A DNA stretch of 57,144 nt. Source: Haloarcula amylovorans. Its GTDB lineage: Archaea > Halobacteriota > Halobacteria > Halobacteriales > Haloarculaceae. Positions within the stretch are counted from its first letter, which is position 1; each line of letters starts with the position of its first letter. The stretch spans positions 82,722 through 139,865 of the forward strand of contig NZ_SRIF01000009.1 in the NCBI RefSeq assembly GCF_004681185.1. The letters run 5' to 3'. The notes under the pieces were generated by a model. The model was given only the letters and a program-made list of their open reading frames with translations. It was not told where the DNA came from and ran no database searches. Shown piece by piece: positions 24,686 through 33,366 of the stretch. A program made the position numbers and the translations under genes.

Positions 24686-27084
24686 GCGACGACGAGACGC
24701 CGGCCACCGAGAAGGAGGGCGTCGCGGGCTTCATGGCTCGTGCGCGCGAACAGGCGCAGTCGCAGGCGAAAGATGCCGTCAACGAACGCGTACAGTCGCG
24801 GACAAAAGACGCCGTCAACGAGCACGTCGTCCGGCCGTTCGAACACGCGGTCTCCGGCTTCGCGGGCAACGCGATATCAGAGGGCCGCCTCTTTTCGGTC
24901 GCGGACGCGGTCAGCGACTACCAACTCAACGAGATCGACGTCACGGACACGACCTGCGAGTTCTGCGCCGTCGGCTGTCGGTTCGACGTCTACTCGAAGG
25001 ACGGCAAAATCCTCGGGAAACGACCCAATCCCGAGAAGGCACCCATCAACGGCATCTCGACCTGTGTGAAAGGGAAGTTCAGCCACAGTTACGTCAACAG
25101 CGACGACCGATTGACCCAGCCGCTCGTGAAAGAGGACGGCGAGTTCCGCGAGGCGTCGTGGGACGAGGCACTCTCGCGAGTCGCCGAGGGACTCGACGAG
25201 ATTCGCCGCGAAGACGGCCCGGACGCGCTGAGTTTCGTCGCCTCCTCGAAAGCAACCAACGAGGACAACTACGTGATGCAGCGGTTCGCCCGCGAGGTCA
25301 TCGGGACGAACAACATCGACAACTGCAACCGGCTCTGTCACTCCTCGACGGTGTCGGGCCTCTCCAGTACCCTCGGGTTCGGGGCCGCGTCGGTCGGCTT
25401 GGAAGCGCTCGAAGAGACGGATTGCTACCTGCTCACCGGGTCGAACACGACCGAAGCCCACCCGGTGCTGGCGACGCGAATCAAGCAGAACGTCAAGGAC
25501 AACGACGCCGACCTGTTCGTCTTCGACCCGCGGAAGGTCCAGATAGCCGAGTACGCGGACCAGTACTCCCGCGTCGAACCCGGCTACGACACGACGTGGC
25601 TCAACGGTTTGACTCGCTACATCATCGAGAACGACCTCCACGACGAGGAGTTCATCGAGGAACGAACCACCGGCTTCGAGCAGATCGAAGAGACGGTCCA
25701 GAAGTTCACGCCAGAGTTCGTCGAGGAGAAGGCGGGCGTCCCGCCCGAGGAGATAGCGAACGCCGCAGAAACCATCGCCAACGCCGACTCCTGCGTCTTC
25801 GGCTGGACGCTCGGCCTGACCGAACACTCCCACGGGACGGAGAACATCTACGCGATAGCGAACCTCGCGCTCGTGACCGGCCACATCGGGAGCCCGAAGT
25901 CCGGCGTCTCGCCGTTCCGCGGCCAGAACAACGTGCAGGGCGGCGGTGGGGACATGGGACCGCTGCCGAACAACTTCCCCGGCTACCAACCCATCGCCGA
26001 CGAGGACAACCGGCAGAAGTTCGCCGACGCCTACGACATGGCTGTCGAAGACATGCCCGACGAGGAAGGGTATCGCCTCACCGATATGTTCCTCGCTGTT
26101 GCCGAGGACGACCTCCGCGGGATGTTCATCCAGGGCGAGAACCCCGTCACCTCGGAACCGAACAGCGGGCACGCGAAGAAAGCCCTTGAAGAACTGGACT
26201 TCCTCGCGGTACAGGACATCTTCCTGACCGACACCGCGGAGTACGCCGACGTGGTGTTGCCGGCCACCTCCTCGATGGAATCGAACGGCACGTACACGTC
26301 CTCGACGCGCCACGTCCAGTTAGTGAAGCGAGTCATCGACCCCGTCGGGAACGCCAAACCCGACTGGCAGATAACGAAAGAGCTCGCCGCCGAGTTCGGT
26401 TACGAGTGGGACTACGACCACCCGAGCGACATCATGGACGAGATCAACGATCTCGTGCCGATATACGGCGGCGTCACGCACGAGCGGTTGGAGACCTTAG
26501 CCGACGGCGACGGCCTCCAGTGGCCCGTCTGGGACGAGGACCACCCCGGGACGCCGTACACGTACGAGGACGAGTTCCAGACGCCGTCCGGGTTGGCGTA
26601 CATGCACGTCTGTGATACGGTCGAGCCCTCGGAGACGCCCGACGAGGACTACCCACTGGTGATGACCTCTGGTCGGGTGCTGTATCAGTACCACACCGGG
26701 ACGATGACCTTCCGAGAGGAAGGCGACATGTCCTACAACGACAGAAGCTTCGTCGAGATTCACCCCGACACCGCCGCGGAGTACGGCGTCTCGACGGACG
26801 ATATGCTCCAAATCAGGTCTCGCCACGGCGAGACGACGGCGATGGCGCAGGTCACGACGCGCCCGAGCGAGGGCGAGATATTCATTCCGATGCACTATCT
26901 CGAAGGCGGCGCGAACAACCTGACAAAGGAGGAACCGCTCGACGGCCCGGCGCGAACGCCCGAATACAAGGTTACGGACGTCCAGATTTCCCTAGCCGAC
27001 GCCGACGCGGACGGTGCCGCCGTGCGCGTCTCGAAACCCGACGCGGCCGACGAGACTGACGCGGACGCACCGTTGGACGACTGA
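24682..27084 (+). CDS. Formate dehydrogenase-like molybdopterin oxidoreductase, catalytic subunit
   Basis: This 800-residue protein of the DMSO-reductase superfamily has 4Fe-4S ligands C92, C95, C99 and C128 (TCEFCAVGC). The Mo/W ligand is Cys219 in NNIDNCNRLCHSS, where some formate dehydrogenases carry selenocysteine. GQNNVQGGGDMG-like QNNVQGGGGDMGPLPNNFPGY is typical of FdhA. The C-terminal molybdopterin-dinucleotide domain begins near TSGRVLYQYHTGTMT. An N-terminal extension of about 80 residues with repeated Gln/Ala/Lys-rich helices (KDAVNERVQSRTKDAVNEH) is not part of the core. No Tat signal is seen, so the complex is cytoplasmic. Formate is the likely substrate; this is not proven. Confidence 0.88.
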   Translation: MSDDETPATEKEGVAGFMARAREQAQSQAKDAVNERVQSRTKDAVNEHVVRPFEHAVSGFAGNAISEGRLFSVADAVSDYQLNEIDVTDTTCEFCAVGCRFDVYSKDGKILGKRPNPEKAPINGISTCVKGKFSHSYVNSDDRLTQPLVKEDGEFREASWDEALSRVAEGLDEIRREDGPDALSFVASSKATNEDNYVMQRFAREVIGTNNIDNCNRLCHSSTVSGLSSTLGFGAASVGLEALEETDCYLLTGSNTTEAHPVLATRIKQNVKDNDADLFVFDPRKVQIAEYADQYSRVEPGYDTTWLNGLTRYIIENDLHDEEFIEERTTGFEQIEETVQKFTPEFVEEKAGVPPEEIANAAETIANADSCVFGWTLGLTEHSHGTENIYAIANLALVTGHIGSPKSGVSPFRGQNNVQGGGGDMGPLPNNFPGYQPIADEDNRQKFADAYDMAVEDMPDEEGYRLTDMFLAVAEDDLRGMFIQGENPVTSEPNSGHAKKALEELDFLAVQDIFLTDTAEYADVVLPATSSMESNGTYTSSTRHVQLVKRVIDPVGNAKPDWQITKELAAEFGYEWDYDHPSDIMDEINDLVPIYGGVTHERLETLADGDGLQWPVWDEDHPGTPYTYEDEFQTPSGLAYMHVCDTVEPSETPDEDYPLVMTSGRVLYQYHTGTMTFREEGDMSYNDRSFVEIHPDTAAEYGVSTDDMLQIRSRHGETTAMAQVTTRPSEGEIFIPMHYLEGGANNLTKEEPLDGPARTPEYKVTDVQISLADADADGAAVRVSKPDAADETDADAPLDD

Positions 27085-27129
27085 CCACCGAGGACGACAG
27101 CGAGAATTCAACACCCGACCAAGAAAACG

Positions 27130-27462
27130 ATGAAAGACGTAACAGAAGACGACATCGGCAAACCGATATTCACCGCCCAAGGAACCCGACTCGGCACGCT
27201 TCGAGGGATAGACTATCCTACGATTTACATCGAAATCGCCGACGACATCGACGAAGAACTCCAGAGTGATATCACAGTCTCCGAAACGACGGCCAAGCGA
27301 GCGCACGGTAAGATACTCGCCGGTGCGCCCATCGGCGCAATAGAGGGTGTCGCCGACGGGAAGATTCGCTTCTGGCCGTCCTACGCCGCGACAGCGCGAC
27401 ACGAGGCGGTTGAGTACGAGGAGATTCCGGAAGAGGGCGGCCACGAGGAACCCGGCGGATGA
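27130..27462 (+). CDS. Small PRC-barrel-like protein
   Basis: The 110-residue acidic protein begins MKDVTEDDIGKPIFTAQGTRLGTL. It has the short beta-rich pattern of PRC-barrel domains (GKPIFTAQGTRLGTLRGIDYPTIYIEIADDID, ...GAIEGVADGKIRFWP). It follows fdhA by 45 bases and is probably in its operon. It may be an assembly or docking factor for the Fe-S/molybdenum complex, but no specific function is known to me. Confidence 0.6.
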   Translation: MKDVTEDDIGKPIFTAQGTRLGTLRGIDYPTIYIEIADDIDEELQSDITVSETTAKRAHGKILAGAPIGAIEGVADGKIRFWPSYAATARHEAVEYEEIPEEGGHEEPGG

Positions 27463-27568
27463 GTACCCGCTCACTAAAGACCGAACACCGGAAGAACGCG
27501 AACGGTGCGGCAACAGCGTTATGTGACCGCCGCGCGGACGTTTCGGCGACCGAAGGAGTGCACTACCC

Positions 27569-27838
27569 ATGATACTGACGTTACTCGATAAACTCTTCGG
27601 GCAGAACGACACAGGCATCGGCCACGACGAGCGAACCGACCACGAGTGTAGCGTCTGTGGGACGGCGTTCGATACCACCCACACGACCTGTCCGGCGTGT
27701 GACAGCCAGATATACCGGACCAAGACCACCACACCGAACGCGCGGCTCAACCTGCTGGTCATGATGACGCTCGCCGGCCTCGAAGCGGCCTACAACGTCG
27801 TGACCGGGGAATACCCGAAAGAAGGCCCCGGTGCCTGA
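27569..27838 (+). CDS. Zinc-ribbon small protein
   Basis: The 89-residue protein contains a CxxC...CxxC zinc ribbon (CSVCGTAFDTTHTTCPAC, residues 28-45), followed by a short hydrophobic helix (LNLLVMMTLAGLEAAYNVV). AAGGAG at 27553-27558 precedes the ATG. It lies in the tail of the formate-dehydrogenase cluster and could bind a metal or protein partner. No named family is recognised. Confidence 0.65.
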   Translation: MILTLLDKLFGQNDTGIGHDERTDHECSVCGTAFDTTHTTCPACDSQIYRTKTTTPNARLNLLVMMTLAGLEAAYNVVTGEYPKEGPGA

Positions 27839-27960
27839 GTTCGGGACCAGCGTCCTATACTAGCCTGACGTGGCGGGTATCTCGCCGCGCATCGTCACCG
27901 AATTCAGCGGGTCGAAAGGGAACCGGAATACACACAACGGATCCGCTCGCCACTCCGGAC

Positions 27961-28239
27961 ATGGCACAGACCGTCGACGACCTCCGAAACGAGATCAGAC
28001 AGGCCGTCGGGCGCTACGAGCGCGTCGAATCGACGGCCTTCACCAAGGAAGCCCTCGCTGCCATCTGCGAGGCCGTCGAGTACGACATCGACTCGAACAC
28101 GCTCCCGCCCAAGCCACAGATGCGAGCCGGCATTCTCTGGCGAACCGGTGAGCTGGATGATGACGACCCATCACAGGCCAAGCGCCCCTTCCGGAAGGCA
28201 CAGCTGCAGGCGATTGCCGCGGCGCTCCGCGACGAGTAA
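27961..28239 (+). CDS. Conserved-looking hypothetical protein of 92 residues
   Basis: The protein is all-helical in appearance (MAQTVDDLRNEIRQAVGRYE, then FTKEALAAICEAV) with a basic C-terminal helix (KRPFRKAQLQAIAAAL). Codon use is strongly haloarchaeal, and it is convergent with the binding-protein gene 18 bases away. No family is recognised. Its place after the formate-dehydrogenase genes may be coincidental. Confidence 0.6.
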   Translation: MAQTVDDLRNEIRQAVGRYERVESTAFTKEALAAICEAVEYDIDSNTLPPKPQMRAGILWRTGELDDDDPSQAKRPFRKAQLQAIAAALRDE

Positions 28240-28257
28240 CGGAGCGGCGACGAGTGA

Positions 28258-29862
28258 CTACTTCCGGAGTGAGACCCCGCCGCTAGGGTTCAGTAGCTGC
28301 GGATTCAACTGCGAGAGTGGATGGGCGTTGAATCCCTGGACGTGGTTTTTCACGCCGAAACTGTTGTCGAGCGTGTACAGTGGCAGGGCGGCCTTGTCTT
28401 CGAGGATGGACGTAATGGCGTCAGCGTACAGGTTCCGCCGTTCGTCACGGGAGGAGATCGTGCGGGCGTCTTCGAGCTGTTTGCGGACGGCCGGGTTCTG
28501 ATAGAACATCCCGTTGGTCAGCCCCTCCATCGAGTCGTGGAACAGTGGATACAGGAACGTATCGGGGTCGGCATAGCCCGCCCACGAACCGATATACATG
28601 TCGTAGTCACTGGCGTCGCCGCTAGTCACTTTTTCTCGGAACTCCGACCAGTGGTACTTCTTCACTCTGGCCTTCCCGAAGCCGATGGCCCGAAGCCCCT
28701 TGACTATCGTCTGCGCGAATTTCTCTCGCATCTTGTCGTGTGGCGTCGCGACCAGCGGAGCCCACTGTTTGACGCCAGCCTCTTTAACCAGTTCCCGCGC
28801 TTTCTGCTGGTTCTTTTCTCGGGGGAGATCGCGCCACTCCTGGAGTGGGAGACCCCACTCTTCGGCGAGGTGGTCCGGAATCGGGCTGTACTGACGCTTC
28901 CCCGCCGGTTCGATGATGTTCGAGACCAGGTCGTCCGTCGAAAAGAGGTAGTCGACGGCTTCGCGCACCTCCTTCATTCTCGTCGGGCTGCCGGGACTGC
29001 AGTTGAAGCCGACGAAGTGTGAGTGATAGCTCTGTTCCGAGGCGACGTTCGCACCCATGTACCGTTTCGTCGTCTTCCAGAGCTTCGGGTGGACCCGCTC
29101 GACGATATCGCTCTGGTTCGTCAGCAGACTCATCGACCGCGAGAGTCCGGCGTGGTTCGTCACCATCTTCACCTTCGATATCGAGGGCATCGGGTCGCCC
29201 CAGTAGTCGTCCCACTTCGAGAGTACCACGTAGCTCCCGGGTTTGAATATCTCGACCTCGTAGGGGCCGGACCCGGTGGGCGACTCCTCGCCGAACGTCT
29301 CCGCGTTCTGGCCGCGCACCGACTCGGGAACGACCGCTCGCGTCAACGTGTGCTCGAAGGCCGGGTACGAATACGCGAGCTGGAACTCGACGGTTCGGTC
29401 GTCTGGGGTCCGAATCTCCTCGATCATGTCGACCTGCCAATGATTCGGCGACTCGCTCTCCTCGTACGTTTTCGGGTCGAAGGAGTACTTCACGTCCTCC
29501 GACGTGACCGCGTTCCCGTTCTGGAATTGCGACTCGTCTGCGAGCGAAACGGTGTAGGTGGTCCCGTCTTCGCTCACCTCGGGCGTCCCGTCTGCGAGGA
29601 CGGGAACGAGGTTCATCTCCTGATCGTAGGTGTATAACCCCTGAAAGACCAAGCCTGCCGGCTGTGCCGACCACGGGTCGTCGAAAGTAATCGGGTCGAG
29701 CGTCTTCGGCGAGAGCACCTGTAAGTATCTAAGTTGCGTCCCTCCCGACGCTCCGAGCGGCGTGCCACAGCCGGCGAGCGAAGCCGTGCCGACGACGCTG
29801 CCGATACCTTCGAGGACGTTTCGTCGCGTGACGGTCGATTGCGTGAAGTCTTTCTCTGACAT
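28258..29862 (-). CDS. Peptide/nickel-type ABC substrate-binding lipoprotein (SBP_bac_5)
   Basis: This 534-residue secreted lipoprotein has a Tat motif (TRRNVLEG at about 12-19) and lipobox LAGC (Cys at about 32). The mature chain shows the DppA/OppA family pattern: LDPITFDDPWSAQPAGLVFQGLYTYDQEMNLVPVLADG, QFQNGNAVTSEDVKYSFDP and the late DEYMYIGSWAGYADPD-like region. It is encoded two bases after the APC permease gene, so the two are co-transcribed. No peptide ABC permease or ATPase is nearby. The protein may hand its ligand to the APC permease or to a distant ABC system; the ligand is unknown. Confidence 0.88.
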   Translation of the reverse strand: MSEKDFTQSTVTRRNVLEGIGSVVGTASLAGCGTPLGASGGTQLRYLQVLSPKTLDPITFDDPWSAQPAGLVFQGLYTYDQEMNLVPVLADGTPEVSEDGTTYTVSLADESQFQNGNAVTSEDVKYSFDPKTYEESESPNHWQVDMIEEIRTPDDRTVEFQLAYSYPAFEHTLTRAVVPESVRGQNAETFGEESPTGSGPYEVEIFKPGSYVVLSKWDDYWGDPMPSISKVKMVTNHAGLSRSMSLLTNQSDIVERVHPKLWKTTKRYMGANVASEQSYHSHFVGFNCSPGSPTRMKEVREAVDYLFSTDDLVSNIIEPAGKRQYSPIPDHLAEEWGLPLQEWRDLPREKNQQKARELVKEAGVKQWAPLVATPHDKMREKFAQTIVKGLRAIGFGKARVKKYHWSEFREKVTSGDASDYDMYIGSWAGYADPDTFLYPLFHDSMEGLTNGMFYQNPAVRKQLEDARTISSRDERRNLYADAITSILEDKAALPLYTLDNSFGVKNHVQGFNAHPLSQLNPQLLNPSGGVSLRK

Positions 29863-29864
29863 GG

Positions 29865-31190
29865 TTAATTACCCTCCCCGGAGACGTTTCCGAGCGGGTC
29901 GCCCTTGAAGTAGAGCAGCTCTGCCCCGAGGACGAAGACGGTGATAGCGATAACGAGATAGAACGTCCCTGGACTGGTACGGTAGAGGTTGTAGAGCAAC
30001 AACGGGAAGAACAGCGCCGTCCCACCCATTCCGATGACAGGGACAGGCGTGATCAGGTCATCTATCTGATCGCGTTCGCGGAACGCGAGGTAGCTCATCC
30101 CGCCGAAGACGGCGATGAAGGCGAGCGACGCGAACGACGTGATACTGGAGAGGCTCCCGTAGACGGCGAACGCCGCCGAGAGCACACCGAGGACGATAAT
30201 TATCTTCGAGGGCACTCCTCCGTCCCCAGAGGAACCGAACCGGTCGGGAAGCAGTCCGTAGTCGATAAGGTCAGAAGAGAACTGCGCCCCCGAGAACAGC
30301 GTCGCGTTGACGGCGCTGGCCGTCGAGAACAGCGCCGAGATGCCGATGATAAACGCACCGACGGGCCCCATGAACTTGATGCCGGCCCAAAGCAGCGAGA
30401 CTTCCGGCGAGACGGCGATGACCGACAGCGGGAGGAGGCTCACCGTCGTGAATGCGACGACGATGTACAGCAGCGTCGCCACAGGAATAGAGATGTAAAT
30501 CGCCTTGCGAATGTCATCGATGGGATTCTCGAACTGACTCTGGTCGTACATCAGGAGTTGCCAGCCTTGGAACGCCACGAACGACATCGCCGCGGCCATG
30601 ATGGGACTGACGGTGGCGAGCTGCGAGAATCCGAACGATAGTTGCTCGCCGGTGTAGGCGAACCAGACGCCCCAGAACCCGAAGACGCCGATGACGAGTA
30701 CCTTGAAGAATGTGAGGACGTCCTCGGCTTTCCCCGTCTCGGCCGCACCGAGGAGATTGAGACCAACGAATACGGCGATAAGCGCGACGGAGACCACCTT
30801 CGACAGCGGCAGCCCCATGTAGTGGAGCCGTCCGATCATCTCCGCGAAGAATCCGGCGAACGCGTACGCATAGAGCGCCATCGACCCGATATAGCCGAAG
30901 AGCAACGACCAGCCAGTCATCCCCGAGAGCGTCGAGTTGCCGATCGTGTCCCGGAGATACGTCGGTGCACCGCCCTGTTCGTCCGTGAGTTCGTTCAACT
31001 TCACGTAACTGTAGCCAGCGCACATCGCGATGCTCCCGGCGATGAGGAACGCGAACCACGCCGCCTTCCCCGCAATGGCGACGACGATACCGAATGCAGA
31101 GTAGATGCCGCCGCCGATCATGCCGCCGAGTGCCATCGCTATGGCTTCTTTGAGTTGCAAATCCGCCATTGTTGTCTCCAGGAGGTCCAT
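29865..31190 (-). CDS. APC-superfamily amino acid/polyamine permease
   Basis: This 441-residue secondary transporter has about 12 membrane segments. The APC entry motif is ALGGMIGGGIYSAFGIVVAIAGKAAW, with the conserved TM3-5 loop (LNLLGAAETGKAEDVLTFFK) and the TM6 region MSFVAFQGWQLLMYDQSQFENP. It should take up an amino acid, amine or related compound. An element reading GAATATTAACC on the minus strand (31211-31221) is at leaderless distance from the ATG at 31190. It is transcribed away from an HTH-10 regulator and is followed by a binding-protein gene. That pairing is unusual for an APC carrier. Confidence 0.9.
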   Translation of the reverse strand: MDLLETTMADLQLKEAIAMALGGMIGGGIYSAFGIVVAIAGKAAWFAFLIAGSIAMCAGYSYVKLNELTDEQGGAPTYLRDTIGNSTLSGMTGWSLLFGYIGSMALYAYAFAGFFAEMIGRLHYMGLPLSKVVSVALIAVFVGLNLLGAAETGKAEDVLTFFKVLVIGVFGFWGVWFAYTGEQLSFGFSQLATVSPIMAAAMSFVAFQGWQLLMYDQSQFENPIDDIRKAIYISIPVATLLYIVVAFTTVSLLPLSVIAVSPEVSLLWAGIKFMGPVGAFIIGISALFSTASAVNATLFSGAQFSSDLIDYGLLPDRFGSSGDGGVPSKIIIVLGVLSAAFAVYGSLSSITSFASLAFIAVFGGMSYLAFRERDQIDDLITPVPVIGMGGTALFFPLLLYNLYRTSPGTFYLVIAITVFVLGAELLYFKGDPLGNVSGEGN

Positions 31191-31210
31191 CGTCGTTGGG
31201 AGACTTATCG

Positions 31211-31221
31211 GTTAATATTCA
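31211..31221 (-). promoter_or_regulatory. TATA box of the APC permease operon
   Basis: Minus-strand GAATATTAACC is 21-31 bases before the permease ATG, in the 188-base divergent gap shared with the HTH-10 regulator. Confidence 0.45.
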
Positions 31222-31378
31222 GCCACACTATGACGGATGACATACCAGCCTTTAATCCTCACTTCCGGACCAGTTTTGCAGAGGTACCTGAGGGGAGACG
31301 CGACCTGTAGCTCCGCAACAGACCTGAGCGAAACAGACCCACATGACTATACGAATCGTTCCCGTACCGTCACGTAAC

Positions 31379-32047
31379 ATGGCTACAGCCGCGGAGATCT
31401 CGCTTCCCGCCGAGCAGTTCGCACTATGGGAGACGTTCACCGAAATCCCAGCCATCGAGTTCGATGTCGAACGGGTCGTCGCACACGACCAGACGCGCGT
31501 GATGCCGATTCTCTGGGCGGGCGGTGCCGAGTTAGACGAGATAACCGACGCGTTCGAGGCCGACCCGAGCGTCGAAGACGAAGAGTTACTCGTCGATCTG
31601 GACGACGAGTGGCTCTATCAGATGGGGTGGGTGGACGACATCGCCGCTGTCGTTCAGTCGCTCGTCTACGAGAAGGGAACCATCACGGACGCTCACGGGA
31701 GAAACGACCGCTGGAGCTTCCGAATCATCTTCCCGGACTCGGACGCGCTCTCGCGAACGTACGAGTTCTGTCAGGAGAAGAATCTGACGATGGAAATCGA
31801 GCGTGTCACCCAGATGGAGAGCGAACCGGCCGCACAGTTCGGACTCTCAGACATCCAGTATACGACACTCATTACGGCCCACCGCGAAGGATACTTCGAA
31901 GTGCCGCGCGAGACGAACGTCGAAGAACTCGCAGAGAAATTTGATGTCTCGGCACAGTCGGTCTCCGAGCGGCTCCGTCGCGGCCACGAGAAACTCATCA
32001 GCGGCGCGTTGCCCGCCGCGGTCGAGGAAGCGAGTAACGATAACTGA
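31379..32047 (+). CDS. HTH-10 (bacterio-opsin activator type) transcriptional regulator
   Basis: The 222-residue protein has the N-terminal bacterioopsin-activator sensor-like domain starting MATAAEISLPAEQFALWETF. The C-terminal HTH-10 DNA-binding domain reads LSDIQYTTLITAHREGYFEVPRETNVEELAEKFDVSAQSVSERLRRGHEKLI. The start at 31379 matches the usual beginning of this family; an in-frame ATG at 31343 would add 12 residues. It is divergent from the APC permease/binding-protein operon and is the obvious candidate to control it. Confidence 0.88.
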   Translation: MATAAEISLPAEQFALWETFTEIPAIEFDVERVVAHDQTRVMPILWAGGAELDEITDAFEADPSVEDEELLVDLDDEWLYQMGWVDDIAAVVQSLVYEKGTITDAHGRNDRWSFRIIFPDSDALSRTYEFCQEKNLTMEIERVTQMESEPAAQFGLSDIQYTTLITAHREGYFEVPRETNVEELAEKFDVSAQSVSERLRRGHEKLISGALPAAVEEASNDN

Positions 32048-32074
32048 GATTATGGCTTCCGAAAGAAAACCTGA

Positions 32075-32233
32075 ATATTCGTCCGGAAGGCTCGCATCGA
32101 CGCGCCGTGTAGCTTCGTTCGAAGTACGTGTGACAGACCAGAGCAGTGTCAGTACTACGATACGACGTTCGAGAGCGTGACCGAACTGAACGCCCATCGA
32201 GAGAAGAACCACGAAGCGAAACTGGGCGTCTAA
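32075..32233 (+). pseudogene. Remnant of a C2H2 zinc-finger protein
   Basis: The open frame between a TGA at 32072 and the TAA at 32231 has no ATG, GTG or TTG. It still encodes a recognisable haloarchaeal zinc finger (CQYYDTTFESVTELNAHREK, then NHEAKLGV). The canonical C-x2-C-x12-H-x4-H pattern is exact except that the second Cys is Tyr (TAC at 32156, one transition away from TGC). Loss of the start and of a zinc ligand suggests decay from a once functional small gene. A frameshift in the DNA or an unusual start cannot be excluded. Confidence 0.5.
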
Positions 32234-32280
32234 AAACGGGAGCACACTCTACAGAACACGTTCTCCTGGTCGCTAAAAAA

Positions 32281-32323
32281 TTACTATAATAATAGTAAGT
32301 CGAGACCAGGATTTTACGTCTCG
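32281..32323 (+). promoter_or_regulatory. Promoter of the UspA gene with two inverted repeats
   Basis: TTACTAT and ATAGTAA form a 7-base inverted repeat at 32281-32298. CGAGAC (32301-32306) and GTCTCG (32318-32323) flank the box ATTTTACG (32311-32318), which is 26-33 bases before the ATG at 32344. The second repeat brackets the TATA box and could be an operator. Confidence 0.5.
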
Positions 32324-32343
32324 GCTGTTTCTATGTGAATAGA

Positions 32344-32829
32344 ATGAGCGCAGAATCAACGGCAGAGAGCGCGGATGCGGAACTGGAGACGGTACTGCTC
32401 GCCATCGGCGGTCGCGACGATACGCGCATCGACTCGCTCGTGACGACCGTTCGCGAGATTGCCCCACCGAACGATGCGACCGTCGTGGTCGCTCACGTTT
32501 TCGACAACGGGTCCTACCGGGAAGCAGTGGAGCGGATACTGGACACCGAGACGGCAGATATCGAACCGGACGAACTCGCCGCGGAGATGGGCGTCACGCA
32601 GGTAGTAACCGAAGAACTAGCTGACGACGCCATTGATTGTGAAGCGCGCGCCACGACTGGGAGACGCGGCGAAGGGATCGTCGAAATCGCCGAGGAGGTG
32701 GACGCCGACCGCGTCGTCGTCGGCGGTCGCCAGCGGTCACCAGCCGGCAAAGCGGTCTTTGGCAGCACCGCCCAGACAGTGATGTTGAATGCTCCCTGCC
32801 CGGTGACGTTCGTCCGCGACCAAGCGTAG
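32344..32829 (+). CDS. Universal stress protein (UspA family)
   Basis: The 161-residue single-domain protein has ETVLLAIGGRDD at the first strand and the ATP-type motif VVVGGRQRSPAGKAVFGSTAQTVMLNAPCPV (G-x2-G-x9-G-S/T). Family members bind ATP or sense stress in the cytoplasm. The ATG at 32344 is leaderless relative to the TATA box. A GTG nine bases upstream is in frame but is less likely. It is not obviously in an operon. Confidence 0.9.
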   Translation: MSAESTAESADAELETVLLAIGGRDDTRIDSLVTTVREIAPPNDATVVVAHVFDNGSYREAVERILDTETADIEPDELAAEMGVTQVVTEELADDAIDCEARATTGRRGEGIVEIAEEVDADRVVVGGRQRSPAGKAVFGSTAQTVMLNAPCPVTFVRDQA

Positions 32830-33108
32830 TCACCGTCGCTCGACGTTTTCACTCGTTAATTTGAGCGGTCGAGTCGGCACCCGGAGCGAGAGTGAACGTC
32901 ACATAGCTACAGATCACGTTTTCCCCGAGCCACCGTCTCTCGTTCGGCTATAAAATGTCTACTGGCATCTGATAGAGTTTTGAAAGCCATCAGAAAGTGG
33001 CTAAAATGGGGTGAAACGGCGTTCTCTTTGTAAACAAATCTGAAACAATACCAATCATCTGGCGGTTATATGATGAGATACATTGATAGGTCGAAGTAAG
33101 GAAATACC

Positions 33109-33366
33109 ATGTCGACCGCATCCTCCTCACTTCCACGCCCGCCCGCGATCATCACCATCGTCCAGTCGGTGGCAGCCGCCACCATCAAGGCACTCGTCAC
33201 GGCCATTCAGGGCCTGGCCTTCTGGGCGACCATCCTGCTCCCGATCGTCATCTCGATGACGCTGCTGACCGGCGTCGTCGCGTCCTCTCCGCACTTCGTG
33301 AGCGGTCTGTTCGTTCTGAACGTCGTGTGTGCCGTCTTCGGGCAAAACTACTCGCCAGGCAGATGA
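33109..33366 (+). CDS. Small hypothetical membrane protein
   Basis: The 85-residue protein has two hydrophobic stretches (about 12-45 and 46-78: IIVQSVAAATIKALVTAIQ-like then ATILLPIVISMTLLTGVVA and VSGLFVLNVVCAVFG). Its TGA overlaps the ATG of a zinc-ribbon gene. An AT-rich element (TACATTGATA, 33080-33089) may be the promoter. No family is recognised; coupling suggests that the two small proteins work together. Confidence 0.6.
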   Translation: MSTASSSLPRPPAIITIVQSVAAATIKALVTAIQGLAFWATILLPIVISMTLLTGVVASSPHFVSGLFVLNVVCAVFGQNYSPGR

